Below are positions 11,352 through 24,600 of a stretch of DNA of 64,000 nt, piece after piece; position 1 is the first letter of the stretch, and each line of letters starts with the position of its first letter. The notes below the pieces were generated by a model, which saw nothing but the letters and a program-made list of their open reading frames with translations, searched no databases and was not told the origin of the DNA. The translations under genes and the position numbers were made by a program. Origin of the DNA: Primulina eburnea. Lineage: Eukaryota > Streptophyta > Magnoliopsida > Lamiales > Gesneriaceae. The stretch is taken from the NCBI RefSeq assembly GCF_022965805.1, contig NW_027331386.1, forward strand, positions 62,001-126,000, read 5' to 3'.

Positions 11352-12590
11352 TGTGACACCCTGACCTCTTTTAAAATAAATACGCAGCGGAAATAAAATT
11401 TTCTCTTTAAAATATACGGAAGGAGTTTCAAAATACATTTCATCAAATATCTTTACAAAATAAATACATGATCATTTAAATGACATAACAAAAACAAAAT
11501 ATCATTCCTATGATCATGCCAAAATCCTCCTTCCAACGGTGTATGCATATGACCCCCGATCTACAGTCAACGTCCCGAGGCACCACTCTGATCTGCATCA
11601 CATGAAAATAACTGAAATGAGAATAAATCTCAGCAAGTGGAACTCTTATATAACAATGAACAATAACTCTGTAAAACATCTCTTTGAAATCATAAATACC
11701 ATCAACTCTGAACTGTAAACTCTGAATATCAATATTATAGCAATAGCATAAAAATATGATGGTATTTCTCTTTTGCTCTGGGGATTGATATCAATAGTAT
11801 CTCTGCTCTGGGGTTGCTCGTATCCCAAATCGATATAAATACCGATAACTCTGAGGGATATAAGCCTCTGGGCGATGATCATCTAATATTGCATGCAATC
11901 TCTGACTATGTATTTATCAATCCGAAAACATTTAAATTCTTCTCTGGTTTTAACAATCACTTTGAACTCTATATATCTCTTTGTATTCCCTTTAATCAAT
12001 AATGAGACATACAATGCCTCCAATACATATAACAATACATACTATGGATCAAATGAAAGGGAATAACACAATAAACTCTTTGAAACACATACATATAAAA
12101 TCATGTGAGCAAAAGGAATGAATTTCCACTTACAAACCACAACAAACACCTCAACTTAGCTCTTGATCACCACCTACAACAAATAATCCACAAATAACAC
12201 CAATATCAACTAAATATCCAAAATTACAAGCTAAATAATCCATAAATCCACATAAACAACCAACCTAAACAACTCTTAATTTACAACCTTAACAGAATCG
12301 CACCAAAAGCTTACCCAAGCTTCCTAGCACCAAGGAGAACGTCGAACTCAAGTCGCAAATCCAAACAAACGCCTGAATCGAAGATAGGAAAGGAAAGAAA
12401 TGGCTGAAAACCCTTGAAATGGAGAGAATTTCGAAATGAAAAGAGGAAAGAATGAAGTCAAATCCATCAAAAAGGTACTATAAATCTCGACCATACCTCT
12501 ACTGTTCATCACCGCGGGTGCGTCAACACAAAAGCCGCGGGTGCGCTGAGCTTTCGGCAGTCCACAAAAATCCTGAACCACAGACACCGC
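11352..12590 (-). repeat. Family B LTR piece, minus orientation
   Basis: Begins TGTGACACCCTGACC exactly where LTR A stops. It is related, in reverse complement, to 56174-57389: both share the 'gatatcaatagtatctct', 'cgatataaat', 'gcatgcaat' and 'aagcttcctagcaccaagga' segments in the same order. Orientation is inferred from the LTR-end sequences. It carries two copies of an ACCGCGGGTGCG-type motif near 12511-12545. It ends at about 12590 in a junction with satellite through a shared 'gaggat'. No internal domain of family B is seen. No convincing gene lies in it. Confidence 0.75.
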
Positions 12591-15500
12591 GAGGATAAAG
12601 TAGTAGAAAACAACAATTTGTGCAAAGTTTAGCCCAAATCTTCCCAAAGTAACTGAAGAATTTAACATCGCGACCAGAAAAACAATAGTCCTAGGCATGC
12701 CATGCAACCTAGCGACTTCTCTAAAGAACAAATCCGCAATGTTGAAGCATCATCGGTTTATGACAAGCATAAATGTGCCACTTAGAGAATCTATCCACAA
12801 CAACAAAAATAGAATCCCTCCCCTTCTTAGCCTAAGGCAACCCCAAAACAAAATCCATAGAAATGTCAATCCAAGTTCTATTTAAGAATAGCACGCAAAG
12901 TGTTCCCAAAGTTCTATTGACAACTTCAGTTTGTCCATCCGTTTGAGGATGACAAGTAGTAGAAAACAACAATTTGTGGCAAGTTTAGCCCATAAAGTCT
13001 TCCAAAAGTAACTCAAGAATTTAACATCGCGACCAGAAACAATAGTCCTAGGATGCCATGCAACCTAACGACTTCTCTAAGAAAAAATCCGCAATGTTTG
13101 AAGCATCATCGTTTTTATGACAAGCTATAAATGTGCCATCTTAGAGAATCTATCCACAACAACAAAAATAGAATCCCTCTCCCCTCCTTAGTGCAGGCAT
13201 CCAAAATAAAGTCCATAGAAATGTCAATCCAAGTTCTTTTTAAGAATAGCACGCAAAAGTGTTCCCAAAGTTCTATGACAACTTCAGTTTGTCCATCCGT
13301 TTGAGGATGACAAGTAGTAGAAAACAACATTTTGTGCCAAGTTTAGCCCATAAAGTCTTCCAAAAGTAACCAAGAATTTAACATCGCGACCAGAAACAAT
13401 AGTCCTAGGCATGCCATGCAACCTAAAGACTTCTCTAAAGAACAAATCGCAATGTTTGAAGGCATCATGGTTTTATACAAGCTATAAAATGTGCCATCTT
13501 AGAGATTCTATCCACAACAACAAAAATAAATCCCTCCCTGTCCTAGGCAACCCCAAAATAAAGTCCATACAAATGTCAATCCAAGTCTATTTAAGAATAG
13601 CACGCAAAAGTGTTCCAAAGATTGGAACTTCAGTTTGTCCATCCGTTTGAGGATGACAAGTAGTAGAAAACACAATTTTGTGCCAAGTTATAGCCCATAA
13701 AGTCTTCCAAAAGTAACTCAAGAATTTACATCGCGACCAGAAACAATAGTCCTAGGCATGCCAGGCAACCTAACGACTTTCTAAAGAACAAACCGCAATG
13801 TGGGAAGCAACGGTTTATGACAAGCTATAAAAGTGCCATCTTAGAGAATCTATCCACAACAACAAAAATAGAATCCCTCCCTCTTCTAGTCCGAGCAACC
13901 CAAAATAAGTCCATAGAAATGTCAATCCAAGTTCTATTAAGAATAGCACAGCAAAAGTGTTCCCAAAGTTCTATTGACACGTCAGTTTGCCCCATCTTTT
14001 GAGGATGAAAGTAGTAGAAAACAAAATTTTGTGCCAAGTTTAGCCCATAAAGTCTTCCAAAAGTAACTCAAGAATTTAACACTCGCGACCAGAAACAATA
14101 GTCCTAGGCATGCCATGCAACCTAAAGACTCTTCTAAAGAACAAATCCGCAATTTTTGAAGCATCATCGGTTTTATGACAAGCTATAAAATGTGCCATCT
14201 AAGAGATTCTATCCACAACAACAAAATAAGAATCCCTCCCACTTAGTCCTAGAAACCCCAAAAAAAGTCCGTACAAATGTCAATCCAAGTTCTATTTAAG
14301 AATAGCACGCAAAAGTGTTCCCAAAGATTGAGACTTCAGTTTGTCCATCCGTTTGAGGATGACAAGTAGTAGAAAACAACAATTTTGTGCCAAGTTTAGC
14401 CCATAAAGTCTTCCAAAGTAACTCAAGAATTTAACATCGCGACCAGAAACAATAGTCCTAGGCATGCCATGCAACCTAACGACTTATCTAAAGAACAAAT
14501 CCGCAATGTTTGAAGCATCATCGGTTTTATGACAAGCTATAAAATGTGCCATCTTAGAGAATCATCCACAACAACAAAATAGAATCCTCCCCTTCTTAGT
14601 CCTAGGCAACCCAAAATAAAGTCCATAGAAATGTCAATCCAAGTTCTTTTAAGAATAGCACGCAAAAGTGTTCCCAAAGTTCTATTGACAAACTTCAGTT
14701 TGTCCATACGTTTGAGGATAACAAGTAGTAGAAAACAACAATTTTGTGCCAAGTTTAGCCATAAAGTCTTCCGAAAGTAACTCAAGAATTAAACATCGCG
14801 ACCAGAAACAATAGTCCTAGGCATGCGATGCAACCTAACGACTTCTCTAAAGAACAAATCCGCAATGTTGAAGCATCATCTTTTTTATGACAAGCTATAA
14901 AATGTGTCATCTTAGAGAATCTATCCACAACAACAAAAATAGAACCCTCCCCTTCTTAGTCTAGGCAACCCCAAAATAAAGTCCATACAAATGTCAATCC
15001 AAGTTCATTTAAGAATAGCACGCAAAAGTGTTCCCAAAGTTCTATTGACAACTTAGTTTGTCCATCCGTTTGAGGATGACAAGTAGTAGAAAACAACAAT
15101 TTTGTGCCAAGTTTAGCCATAAAGTCTTCCAAAGTAACTCAAGAATTTAACATCGCGACCAGAAACAATAGTCCAGGCATGCCATGCAACCTACGATCTC
15201 TAAAGAACAAATCCGCATGTTTGAAGCACTCATCGGTTAGACAAGCTATAAAATGTGCCATCTAGAGATCTATCCACAACAACAAAAAGAATCCCTCCCC
15301 TTCTTAGTCCTAGGCAACCCCAAAATAAAGTCCTACAAATGTCAATCAAGTTCTATTTAAGAATACACGCAAAAGTGTTCCCAAATATTGAAACTTCAGT
15401 TTGTCCATCCTTTTGAGGGAAAGTAGTAGAAAACAACAATTTTGTGCCAAGTTTAGCCCCTAAAGTCTTCCAAAAGTAACTCAAGAATTTAACATCGCGA

Positions 15501-15820
15501 CCAGAAACAATAGTCCAGGCATGCCATGCAACCAACGACTTCTTCAAAGAACAAATCCGCAATGTTTGAAGCATCATCGCGTTTTATGACAAGTTATAAA
15601 TGTACCATCTTAATGAATCACTCCACAACAACAAAATAGAATCCCTCCCTTTCTAGTCCTAGGCAACCCCAAATAAAGTCCATAGAAATGTCAATCCAAG
15701 TTCTATTTAAGAATAGCACGCAAATGTTCCAAAGTTTCTATGACAACTTCAGTTTGTCCATCCGTTTGAGGATGACAAGTAGTAGAAAACAAAATTTTGT
15801 GCCAAGTTTAGCCCATAAAG
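12591..15820 (-). repeat. Error-rich copy of the left satellite block
   Basis: About nine integrase-satellite monomers matching about 900-4204 in the same order of variants (for example the gcgatg / tgtcatc unit near 14820-14910 matches 3175-3260). It differs from the first copy mainly by single-base insertions and deletions, which destroy the reading frames. This is probably unpolished sequence rather than old decay. Confidence 0.9.
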
Positions 15821-17278
15821 TGTAGTGACCCGTTCCAGAAATCACCTACTAATCAAGAACTAAGCATGCACTTAACTTAATTAATAAACAATCAGAGATA
15901 ATAGCGGAAAAGGTCACAAACGATAGTTATACAACCCCATCGAAAATCCATAACAACTCAGAATGAAAAGAAAGTATACGGTACAAACATATCGAATCAA
16001 AGAGTACTGAATAAATAACTCCACCGGCTGCTCAACGTCTCCTCCTCCTCCTGAGCCATCCAACCTGAGGGCCTGCCCGTGGAAATGGGGTGTCCAAGAT
16101 AAACAAAACCGAGGACGTGAGCGATAAGAACGCCAGTACAAAGCATGAGTATACAAACCTATATGAAATGCACATGCTATGATATGATACCAGGGTAGTG
16201 CAAGAAACAGGAATCACAAAAGATCCTAAAATGCTCAGTCTGAAGGCGCCAAGTGGATAGTGCCGCGCGGTCTTACCTCGGGTCACTGCATCCACTGCAA
16301 GAACAGACGTGGACCTAAATGTCCCGGATCACCGAAGCCCTCCCGCCCGTCGGCCACTGTGTACTCTCGGTGTCCATGCTCCACAAGACAAGACAGGGCT
16401 GAGCGGCGGCCCCACAAGATATATAGCTTATCTCGAAGAGATACAGCTCACCGTAAAGGCTATCTCGAAGGGGATACGGCTCAACATGAAATGCAACATG
16501 CAGTAATAACGTGACATAAAGCATGCATCATATGACATATATCAATGCACCACATAATCATGCAACACAATAAGAATGTATACTCGACCAGGATATCTCG
16601 GATAGTACTTTCGTACCTCTATCACAGCAATCCTAATCCACTGGAATAACCAGACAACAGGTCTAGTCCAAGCCTATGCATCAAGTGAAAACCAATCAAT
16701 AAACTTATCTACCAGACTTAACTTAGATATCCTGAGATATACTGATACAATCCAAACCTCGTCCGTCGCTAGCCCACTGATGCCCGCTAGCTCCAACTAG
16801 AGCACAGCTCCGCTACAAGACCAGCAGCTCCCGCTAGTGCCCGAACCTCGGAAAAAGACTAGAATCTCACAGAAACGACTGAAATGCTATGGAACTCTCT
16901 GAATTGGGCGAGTCACAATGAAGCCTCGCGCCTCTATTTATAGCCAATGTTCGGACGATCCGAACCATTTCGGAAGCTCCGATCCGGCACACTTCGGACG
17001 GTCCAACTCTGATCGGACGATCCGATCCTTGCATGACTTCCACGAGTACAGCCACCGTCTCGGACGATCCGAACCAATCGGATGATCCGAACCTTACCAC
17101 GTGTCCAGAACCCTTCCACGTGTCCAGCACCTGTCTCGGACGGTCCGACACTGGCTCGGACGATCCGAACTCACGGACGATCCGAACTCATGGACGATCC
17201 GAACTTGTTTGGTCCTTCCGATCCCACCGAAAATATAATTAATCCGATAATTAACTCAAATTAAGAACGGGTTACTAC
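15821..17278 (-). repeat. Error-rich second copy of the family A 3' LTR
   Basis: Starts at the same satellite/LTR junction (gcccataaag then TGTAGTGACC) as 4205. It carries the left-LTR versions of the sites that differ between the two LTRs (gctgctc, ggtctta), so it copies 4205-5684 and not 10365-11351. Scattered one-base indels are present throughout. Confidence 0.9.
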
Positions 17279-20200
17279 TCTCCTCCCCTTCCCCAACTAA
17301 AGGTTTCGTCCTCGAAATCAAGTTTATAGGATGAACAAAATTGAAAATAACAATTGTTATTACATCTCAATGTTGCCAAACACAACTGATAATTGGATTA
17401 CAACGGAAAACATGCTTACATCCATAGTACAACTACAGTACAACTCAAAAGAGCTCTGGATGCTCCGAACGCATACGACCTCTAGCTCCCAGTGGCTTCT
17501 CAGTGCTCTACGCTGCCACTGAACTAAGACAAGAGGAATGACTTATTCCGCAACACCTTATCTTTGCGATCGAGAATCTGAACTGGTCGCTCCACGTAGA
17601 CAAATCCGATTCAAGTTGAACTTCAGATGGATGTATAATATGTGATTCATTCGCCACATAGTCGCAAAGGGATACGTGAAACAGTCATGAATCCCAGACA
17701 GATACGGGAGGTAATGCTAACCTGTAAGCCAAATCTCCCACACATTCCAGAATCTCAAAAGGACCAATAAATTCGGAGATAGCTTACCCTTGAGACCAAA
17801 TCTCAAAATCCTGCGAAAAGGCGAAACTCGGAGAAACACTTCTCACCTGGCTGAAAATAAAGAGGTCGCCGCTTGGTGTTCGCATAACAGCCTGTCGATC
17901 TGAGCGTCTTAATTCCGTTTCTTGATTACTGCAACTTTATCAATAGCCTGCTGGACTAACTCCGGTCCCTCAACATGTCGTTCCCCAACTTCGTCCCAGA
18001 ATAATGGAGGTACGACAACGTCGCCCATACAACGCCTCAAAGGTGCCATACCAATACTACGATGATAGCGGTTTGTTGTAACGCGAACTCAATCAAAGGC
18101 AATGATCCTGCCGCGGGGTCCGAAATCCATAACACAAGCTCGCAACATATCCTCAAGTGTACGGATAGTCCTCCTGTTTGACCGTGGGTCTCTGGATGAT
18201 AAGCCGTACTCAACTTAGTGAAGTGCCCAATGTGACTGGAAACTACCCCAAAATCGTGAGGTAAAACGAGGATCCCTGTCATAACAAACTGACTGGCACC
18301 CATGCAAACGTACAATCTCTTGAATGTACACAGCGAGCCATCCGATCGAAAGTGAAGTCACGGTTATAAGGCAGAAAATGAGCAGACTTGGTTAGTCGAT
18401 CCACCACTACCCAAATAGCATCACTATTCCTCGAAGACAATGGCAAGTGAGTAATGAAATCCACGTGATATGCTCCCACTTCCATTCAGGAATAGGTAGA
18501 TTCAACAATAATTCTCCAGGTCGACGGTGCTCTGCCTTAACCTGCTTGACAAACAAGACACTGGAAACAAACTGATAAAACACTGCGCTTCATCCCTTTC
18601 CACCAAAATCGTGTCCTCAAGTCTTTATACATCTTATTGCTTCCTGGATGGACACTAACTTGCTTCGATGAGCCTGAGACAAGATCTTTTCCTCAATTAT
18701 CATCCTCTGGTACTAAAACCCGATTTAGACAAACATAGAAGACCATTAGACTGATAATGGAAACGCTATCTCCACCCGCTAACCGAGCTAATCCTGAGTC
18801 TTCAGATCAGACATCTGAGCATCCGAATCCGAGCGAACAAAACTGGCTCAGATAAAATGGTAGCCAACACGAATGCTCTCCATACCTTTCCGATGTTTGA
18901 AGTTAAATCCCAACGAACAACAATCCTATAGTACAATCATAGCACTGGTCTGAAGTGCAGAGGCTCTCACCCTTACGACTAAGAGCACGCTGTGAGACTC
19001 GCAGAGCCTGGATGGTACTTGATCTCGCAATCATAATCTTTCAGTAGATCCATCCACGACGTTGTCTCATGTTCAATTCAGCCTGAGTGAACAGATACTT
19101 CAGACTCTTGTGATCAGTAAAGATTTCAAACTTAACACCCGTACAAGTAATGACGCCAAATCTTCAGTGCGAACCTATAGCTGCCAACTCTAGATCATGA
19201 ATAGGGTACTCTCCTCGTGAGATTTCAGCTGCCTGGAAGCGTAAGCGACACATGACCATTCTGTGTCAACACACACCCTAAGCCTTGGAAAGAGGCATCG
19301 GTGTAAACACTGAAACCATCAGATCCGGACGGTAACGCCAAAACAGTGCAGAAGCAGGAGTCGACGAAGCTCTCTGAAACTATCTTCGCACTCAGATGAC
19401 CACTCAAATGGAACATCCTTCCGAGTAAGTGGCGTCAAAGGTCTAGCTACCTGGGAGAAATTCACGATGAAGCGACGATAATACCCGGCCAGACCTAGAA
19501 AACTACGGATCTCGGCCACCGTCGAGGACGTGACCAATTCAGCACTGCTTCAATCTTGCTGGGATCCACAGAAATTCCTTCCTTGGAAATCACATGACCA
19601 AGGAATACTACACGATCAATCCAGAACTCGCACTTACTCAGCTTAGCATACAATTGCTTCTCGCGAAGAATCTGCAACACAATCCTCAAGTGCTGGACAT
19701 GCTCCTCCACACTGTGAGAAAAATCAAGATATCGTCGATGAAAACCACAACGAACTGATCTAGAAAATCACGAAAGACTCGGTTCATCAGATCCATGAAC
19801 ACCGCTGGCGCATTCGTCAATCCGAATGGCATAACTAGAAACTCGTAGCCCGTAACGAGTACGAAATGCAGTCTTGGAAATATCATCATCTCTGACTCTC
19901 ATCTGATGATAACCCGATCGCAAGTCAATCTTGGAGTAAACAGAGGTACTGAAGCTGATCGAACAAGTCATCGAACGAGGTAATGGATACTTGTTTTTGA
20001 TCGTCACACGATTCAGCTGGCGATAATCAATACACAATCGCATCGTATCCATCCTTCTTCTTGACAAACAAAACGGGAGCTCCCCAAGGGGAACACTCGG
20101 ACGAATATAACCTTTATCAAGAAGATCCTGTAATTGCTGCTTCAATTCTCTCATCTCTCTGACGGAGCAAGACGATAGGGGGCACGAGAATCGGTGCAGT

Positions 20201-21633
20201 CCCTGGCATTAACTCAATGCCAAATTCCACCTCTCTAACCGGAGGAAAACCAGGAATCTCATCTGGAAAAACATCAGGAAATTCACAAACCACTGGAAAC
20301 CCTATAACCAACACTACCTGTGGATGTATCAATCGCATAGATGAGGTAGCCTTCCCCGCCCGCCTCTAAAGCACGACACAGGCTGTCAGAGCAGATACCA
20401 CTGGCATCGGAGGTCGCGCCCCTCACCATAGAAAACCAACTAGAGCTCTCAGTCGTACGGAACTGAACAAGCTTCTGGTACAATCCACAGTAGCCTCGGT
20501 AGGTAGTCAAAATGTCTATACCCAAAATACAATCAAAGTCTTCCACTCCCAGAATCATAAGATTCGCAGTCACTTCATTACCTCAAAATCTAAGGACAAC
20601 CCATCACTAGACGCTTGGCTAAAACCGAATGACCCACTCGGGGGTAGAAACAGAAAGAATAACGTCTAGAGAAACATACGGTAACTTATGACGCTTAACA
20701 AATCGTGCAGAAATGAATGAATGAGATGCTCCGGTATCTATAAGAACAAAAGCAGGAATACCGCATAAACAAAAAGTACCTGCTATGACTCTCTTGGTCT
20801 CATCTGCCGCTTGATCCTGGTTCAGCGCAAACACCTGACCTTGGGCACAGGTCGAAGATTCGAACTACCCACTGCCTGACCCTGCCTCCTCTGCTGAACA
20901 GTCGTCTGAGATCAGTACTGGATCCTGCTCCACCTCGCAACTGAGGACATTCTTCTAATATGCCCCATCTCTCCGCACTGATAACATGCTCCTGCGGCTG
21001 CTCGGCATTGCTCCGATGGATGGTTCTTCCCACAATGCGCACAAGATTCCTTCTTCTTACCAAAACGGAAAACACCGCTAGATCGAGATCCAGATCCAGA
21101 AGAAGACGAACCAGATTTCTTGAACGACTGAGATCGAGGCCTCAAGGTACTCGGAGGTCTAGAAGAAAAATAGCCCACCACGCTGGAGACTGATCTCTGC
21201 CGGGCGACACCGGTTCACTAACCCATCATAAGAAGTAGGATTATCACAGACAGTGATCGGTCAAAGATCTCCTGGTTAAGACCCTGGAGGAAATGGTCAT
21301 ACTTGGCCTCAGAACTGCCACTGATATGAGGAGCGAAGGGTAACAACTCGAAGAATTTCTGCTGATACCATCAACAGACATACTCCCCTGCTTAAGATTC
21401 AGGAGCTCAATCGTCTTGCCTGGCGAAGGGCTGGAGGAAAATACAGCTGCATGAAAGTGCACGGAAATCGGCCCAAGTCACCTACCCTGGGACTGGACTA
21501 TCGGCGCAGAAGTCGATCGCCACCACTTGCGCGCACGGCCCTCGAGAAGAAAGCTAAGGGTCTCTATCTTCTGCTCCTCGGTGCACTGAAATGCACGGAA
21601 ACAACTCTCATGCGCTCTAACAGTCTCAGTTTA
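17279..21633 (-). pseudogene. Frameshifted second copy of the family A gag-pol, truncated in gag
   Basis: Matches 5685 to about 10087, that is, polypurine tract through gag. Recognisable pieces in order include the integrase (18279-18485 and 18037-18315), RNase H and RT (19225-20154, including [10 protein letters not shown]), protease (20619-20834, LIDTGAS) and zinc knuckles plus gag (20912-21462). The ORF is broken by dozens of single-base indels with almost no substitutions. The N-terminal part of gag, the primer site and the 5' LTR are missing: at 21633 the sequence switches inside gag directly to satellite. More likely an assembly artefact than a decayed element. Confidence 0.88.
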
Positions 21634-24600
21634 ACATCGCGACCAGAAACAATAGTCCTAGGCATGCCATGCAACCTAACGACTTCTCTAAAGAACAAAT
21701 CCGCAATGTTTGAAGCATCATCGGTTTTATGACAAGCTATAAAATGTGCCATCTTAGAGAATCTATCCACAACAACAAAAATAGAATCCCTCCCCTTCTT
21801 AGTCCTAGGCAACCCCAAAATAAAGTCCATAGAAATGTCAATCCAAGTTCTATTTAAGAATAGCACGCAAAGTGTTCCCAAAGTTCTATTGACAACTTCA
21901 GTTTGTCCATCCGTTTGAGGATGACAAGTAGTAGAAAACAACAATTTTGTGCCAAGTTTAGCCCATAAAGTCTTCCAAAAGTAACTCAAGAATTTAACAT
22001 CGCGACCAGAAACAATAGTCCTAGGCATGCGATGCAACCTAACGACTTCTCTAAAGAACAAATCCGCAATGTTTGAAGCATCATCGGTTTTATGACAAGC
22101 TATAAAATGTGCCATCTTAGAGAATCTATCCACAACAACAAAAATAGAATCCCTCCCCTTCTTAGTCCTAGGCAACCCAAAATAAAGTCCATAGAAATGT
22201 CAATCCAAGTTCTATTTAAGAATAGCACGCAAAAGTGTTCCCAAAGTTCTATTGACAACTTCAGTTTGTCCATCCGTTTGAGGATGACAAGTAGTAGAAA
22301 ACAACAATTTTGTGCCAAGTTTAGCCCATAAAGTCTTCCGAAAGTAACTCAAGAATTTAACATCGCGACCAGAAACAATAGTCCTAGGCATGCCATGCAA
22401 CCTAACGACTTCTCTAAAGAACAAATCCGCAATGTTTGAAGCATCATCGGTTTTATGACAAGCTATAAAATGTGCCATCTTAGAGAATCTATCCACAACA
22501 ACAAAAATAGAATCCCTCCCCTTCTTAGTCCTAGGCAACCCCAAAATAAAGTCCATAGAAATGTCAATCCAAGTTCTATTTAAGAATAGCACGCAAAAGT
22601 GTTCCCAAAGTTCTATTGAGAACTTCAGTTTGTCCATCCGTTTGAGGATGACAAGTAGTAGAAAACAACAATTTTGTGCCAAGTTTAGCCCATAAAGTCT
22701 TCCAAAAGTAACTCAAGAATTTAACATCGCGACCAGAAACAATAGTCCTAGGCATGCCATGCAACCTAACGACTTCTCTAAAGAACAAATCCGCAATGTT
22801 TGAAGCATCATCGGTTTTATGACAAGCTATAAAATGTGCCATCTTAGAGAATCTATCCACAACAACAAAAATAGAATCCCTCCCCTTCTTAGTCCTAGGC
22901 AACCCCAAAATAAAGTCCATAGAAATGTCAATCCAAGTTCTATTTAAGAATAGCACGCAAAAGTGTTCCCAAAGTTCTATTGACAACTTCAGTTTGTCCA
23001 TCCGTTTGAGGATGACAAGTAGTAGAAAACAACAATTTTGTGCCAAGTTTAGCCCATAAAGTCTTCCAAAAGTAACTCAAGAATTTAACATCGCGACCAG
23101 AAACAATAGTCCTAGGCATGCCATGCAACCTAACGACTTCTCTAAAGAACAAATCCGCAATGTTTGAAGCATCATCGGTTTTATGACAAGCTATAAAATG
23201 TGCCATCTTAGAGAATCTATCCACAACAACAAAAATAGAATCCCTCCCCTTCTTAGTCCTAGGCAACCCCAAAATAAAGTCCATAGAAATGTCAATCCAA
23301 GTTCTATTTAAGAATAGCACGCAAAAGTGTTCCCAAAGTTCTATTGACAACTTCAGTTTGTCCATCCGTTTGAGGATGACAAGTAGTAGAAAACAACAAT
23401 TTTGTGCCAAGTTTAGCCCATAAAGTCTTCCAAAAGTAACTCAAGAATTTAACATCGCGACCAGAAACAATAGTCCTAGGCATGCCATGCAACCTAACGA
23501 CTTCTCTAAAGAACAAATCCGCAATGTTTGAAGCATCATCGGTTTTATGACAAGCTATAAAATGTGCCATCTTAGAGAATCTATCCACAACAACAAAAAT
23601 AGAATCCCTCCCCTTCTTAGTCCTAGGCAACCCCAAAATAAAGTCCATAGAAATGTCAATCCAAGTTCTATTTAAGAATAGCACGCAAAAGTGTTCCCAA
23701 AGTTCTATTGACAACTTCAGTTTGTCCATCCGTTTGAGGATGACAAGTAGTAGAAAACAACAATTTTGTGCCAAGTTTAGCCCATAAAGTCTTCCAAAAG
23801 TAACTCAAGAATTTAACATCGCGACCAGAAACAATAGTCCTAGGCATGCCATGCAACCTAACGACTTCTCTAAAGAACAAATCCGCAATGTTTGAAGCAT
23901 CATCGGTTTTATGACAAGCTATAAAATGTGCCATCTTAGAGAATCTATCCACAACAACAAAAATAGAATCCCTCCCCTTCTTAGTCCTAGGCAACCCCAA
24001 AATAAAGTCCATAGAAATGTCAATCCAAGTTCTATTTAAGAATAGCACGCAAAAGTGTTCCCAAAGTTCTATTGACAACTTCAGTTTGTCCATCCGTTTG
24101 AGGATGACAAGTAGTAGAAAACAACAATTTTGTGCCAAGTTTAGCCCATAAAGTCTTCCAAAAGTAACTCAAGAATTTAACATCGCGACCAGAAACAATA
24201 GTCCTAGGCATGCCATGCAACCTAACGACTTCTCTAAAGAACAAATCCGCAATGTTTGAAGCATCATCGGTTTTATGACAAGCTATAAAATGTGCATCTT
24301 AGAGAATCTATCCACAACAACAAAAATAGAATCCCTCCCCTTCTTAGTCCTAGGCAACCCCAAAATAAAGTCCATAGAAATGTCAATCCAAGTTCTATTT
24401 AAGAATAGCACGCAAAAGTGTTCCCAAAGTTCTATTGACAACTTCAGTTTGTCCATCCGTTTGAGGATGACAAGTAGTAGAAAACAACAATTTTGTGCCA
24501 AGTTTAGCCCATAAAGTCTTCCAAAAGTAACTCAAGAATTTAACATCGCGACCAGAAACAATAGTCCTAGGCATGCCATGCAACCTAACGACTTCTCTAA

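Noticed and set aside
12479..12485. TATAAAT as the promoter of LTR B
   Set aside because: It reads as a TATA box only on the plus strand, opposite to the inferred orientation of this LTR, and it is not conserved in the other B copy.
17033..21732. Separate small genes in the 17-21.7 kb region
   Set aside because: All are pieces or shadows of the frameshifted second copy of the family A polyprotein.
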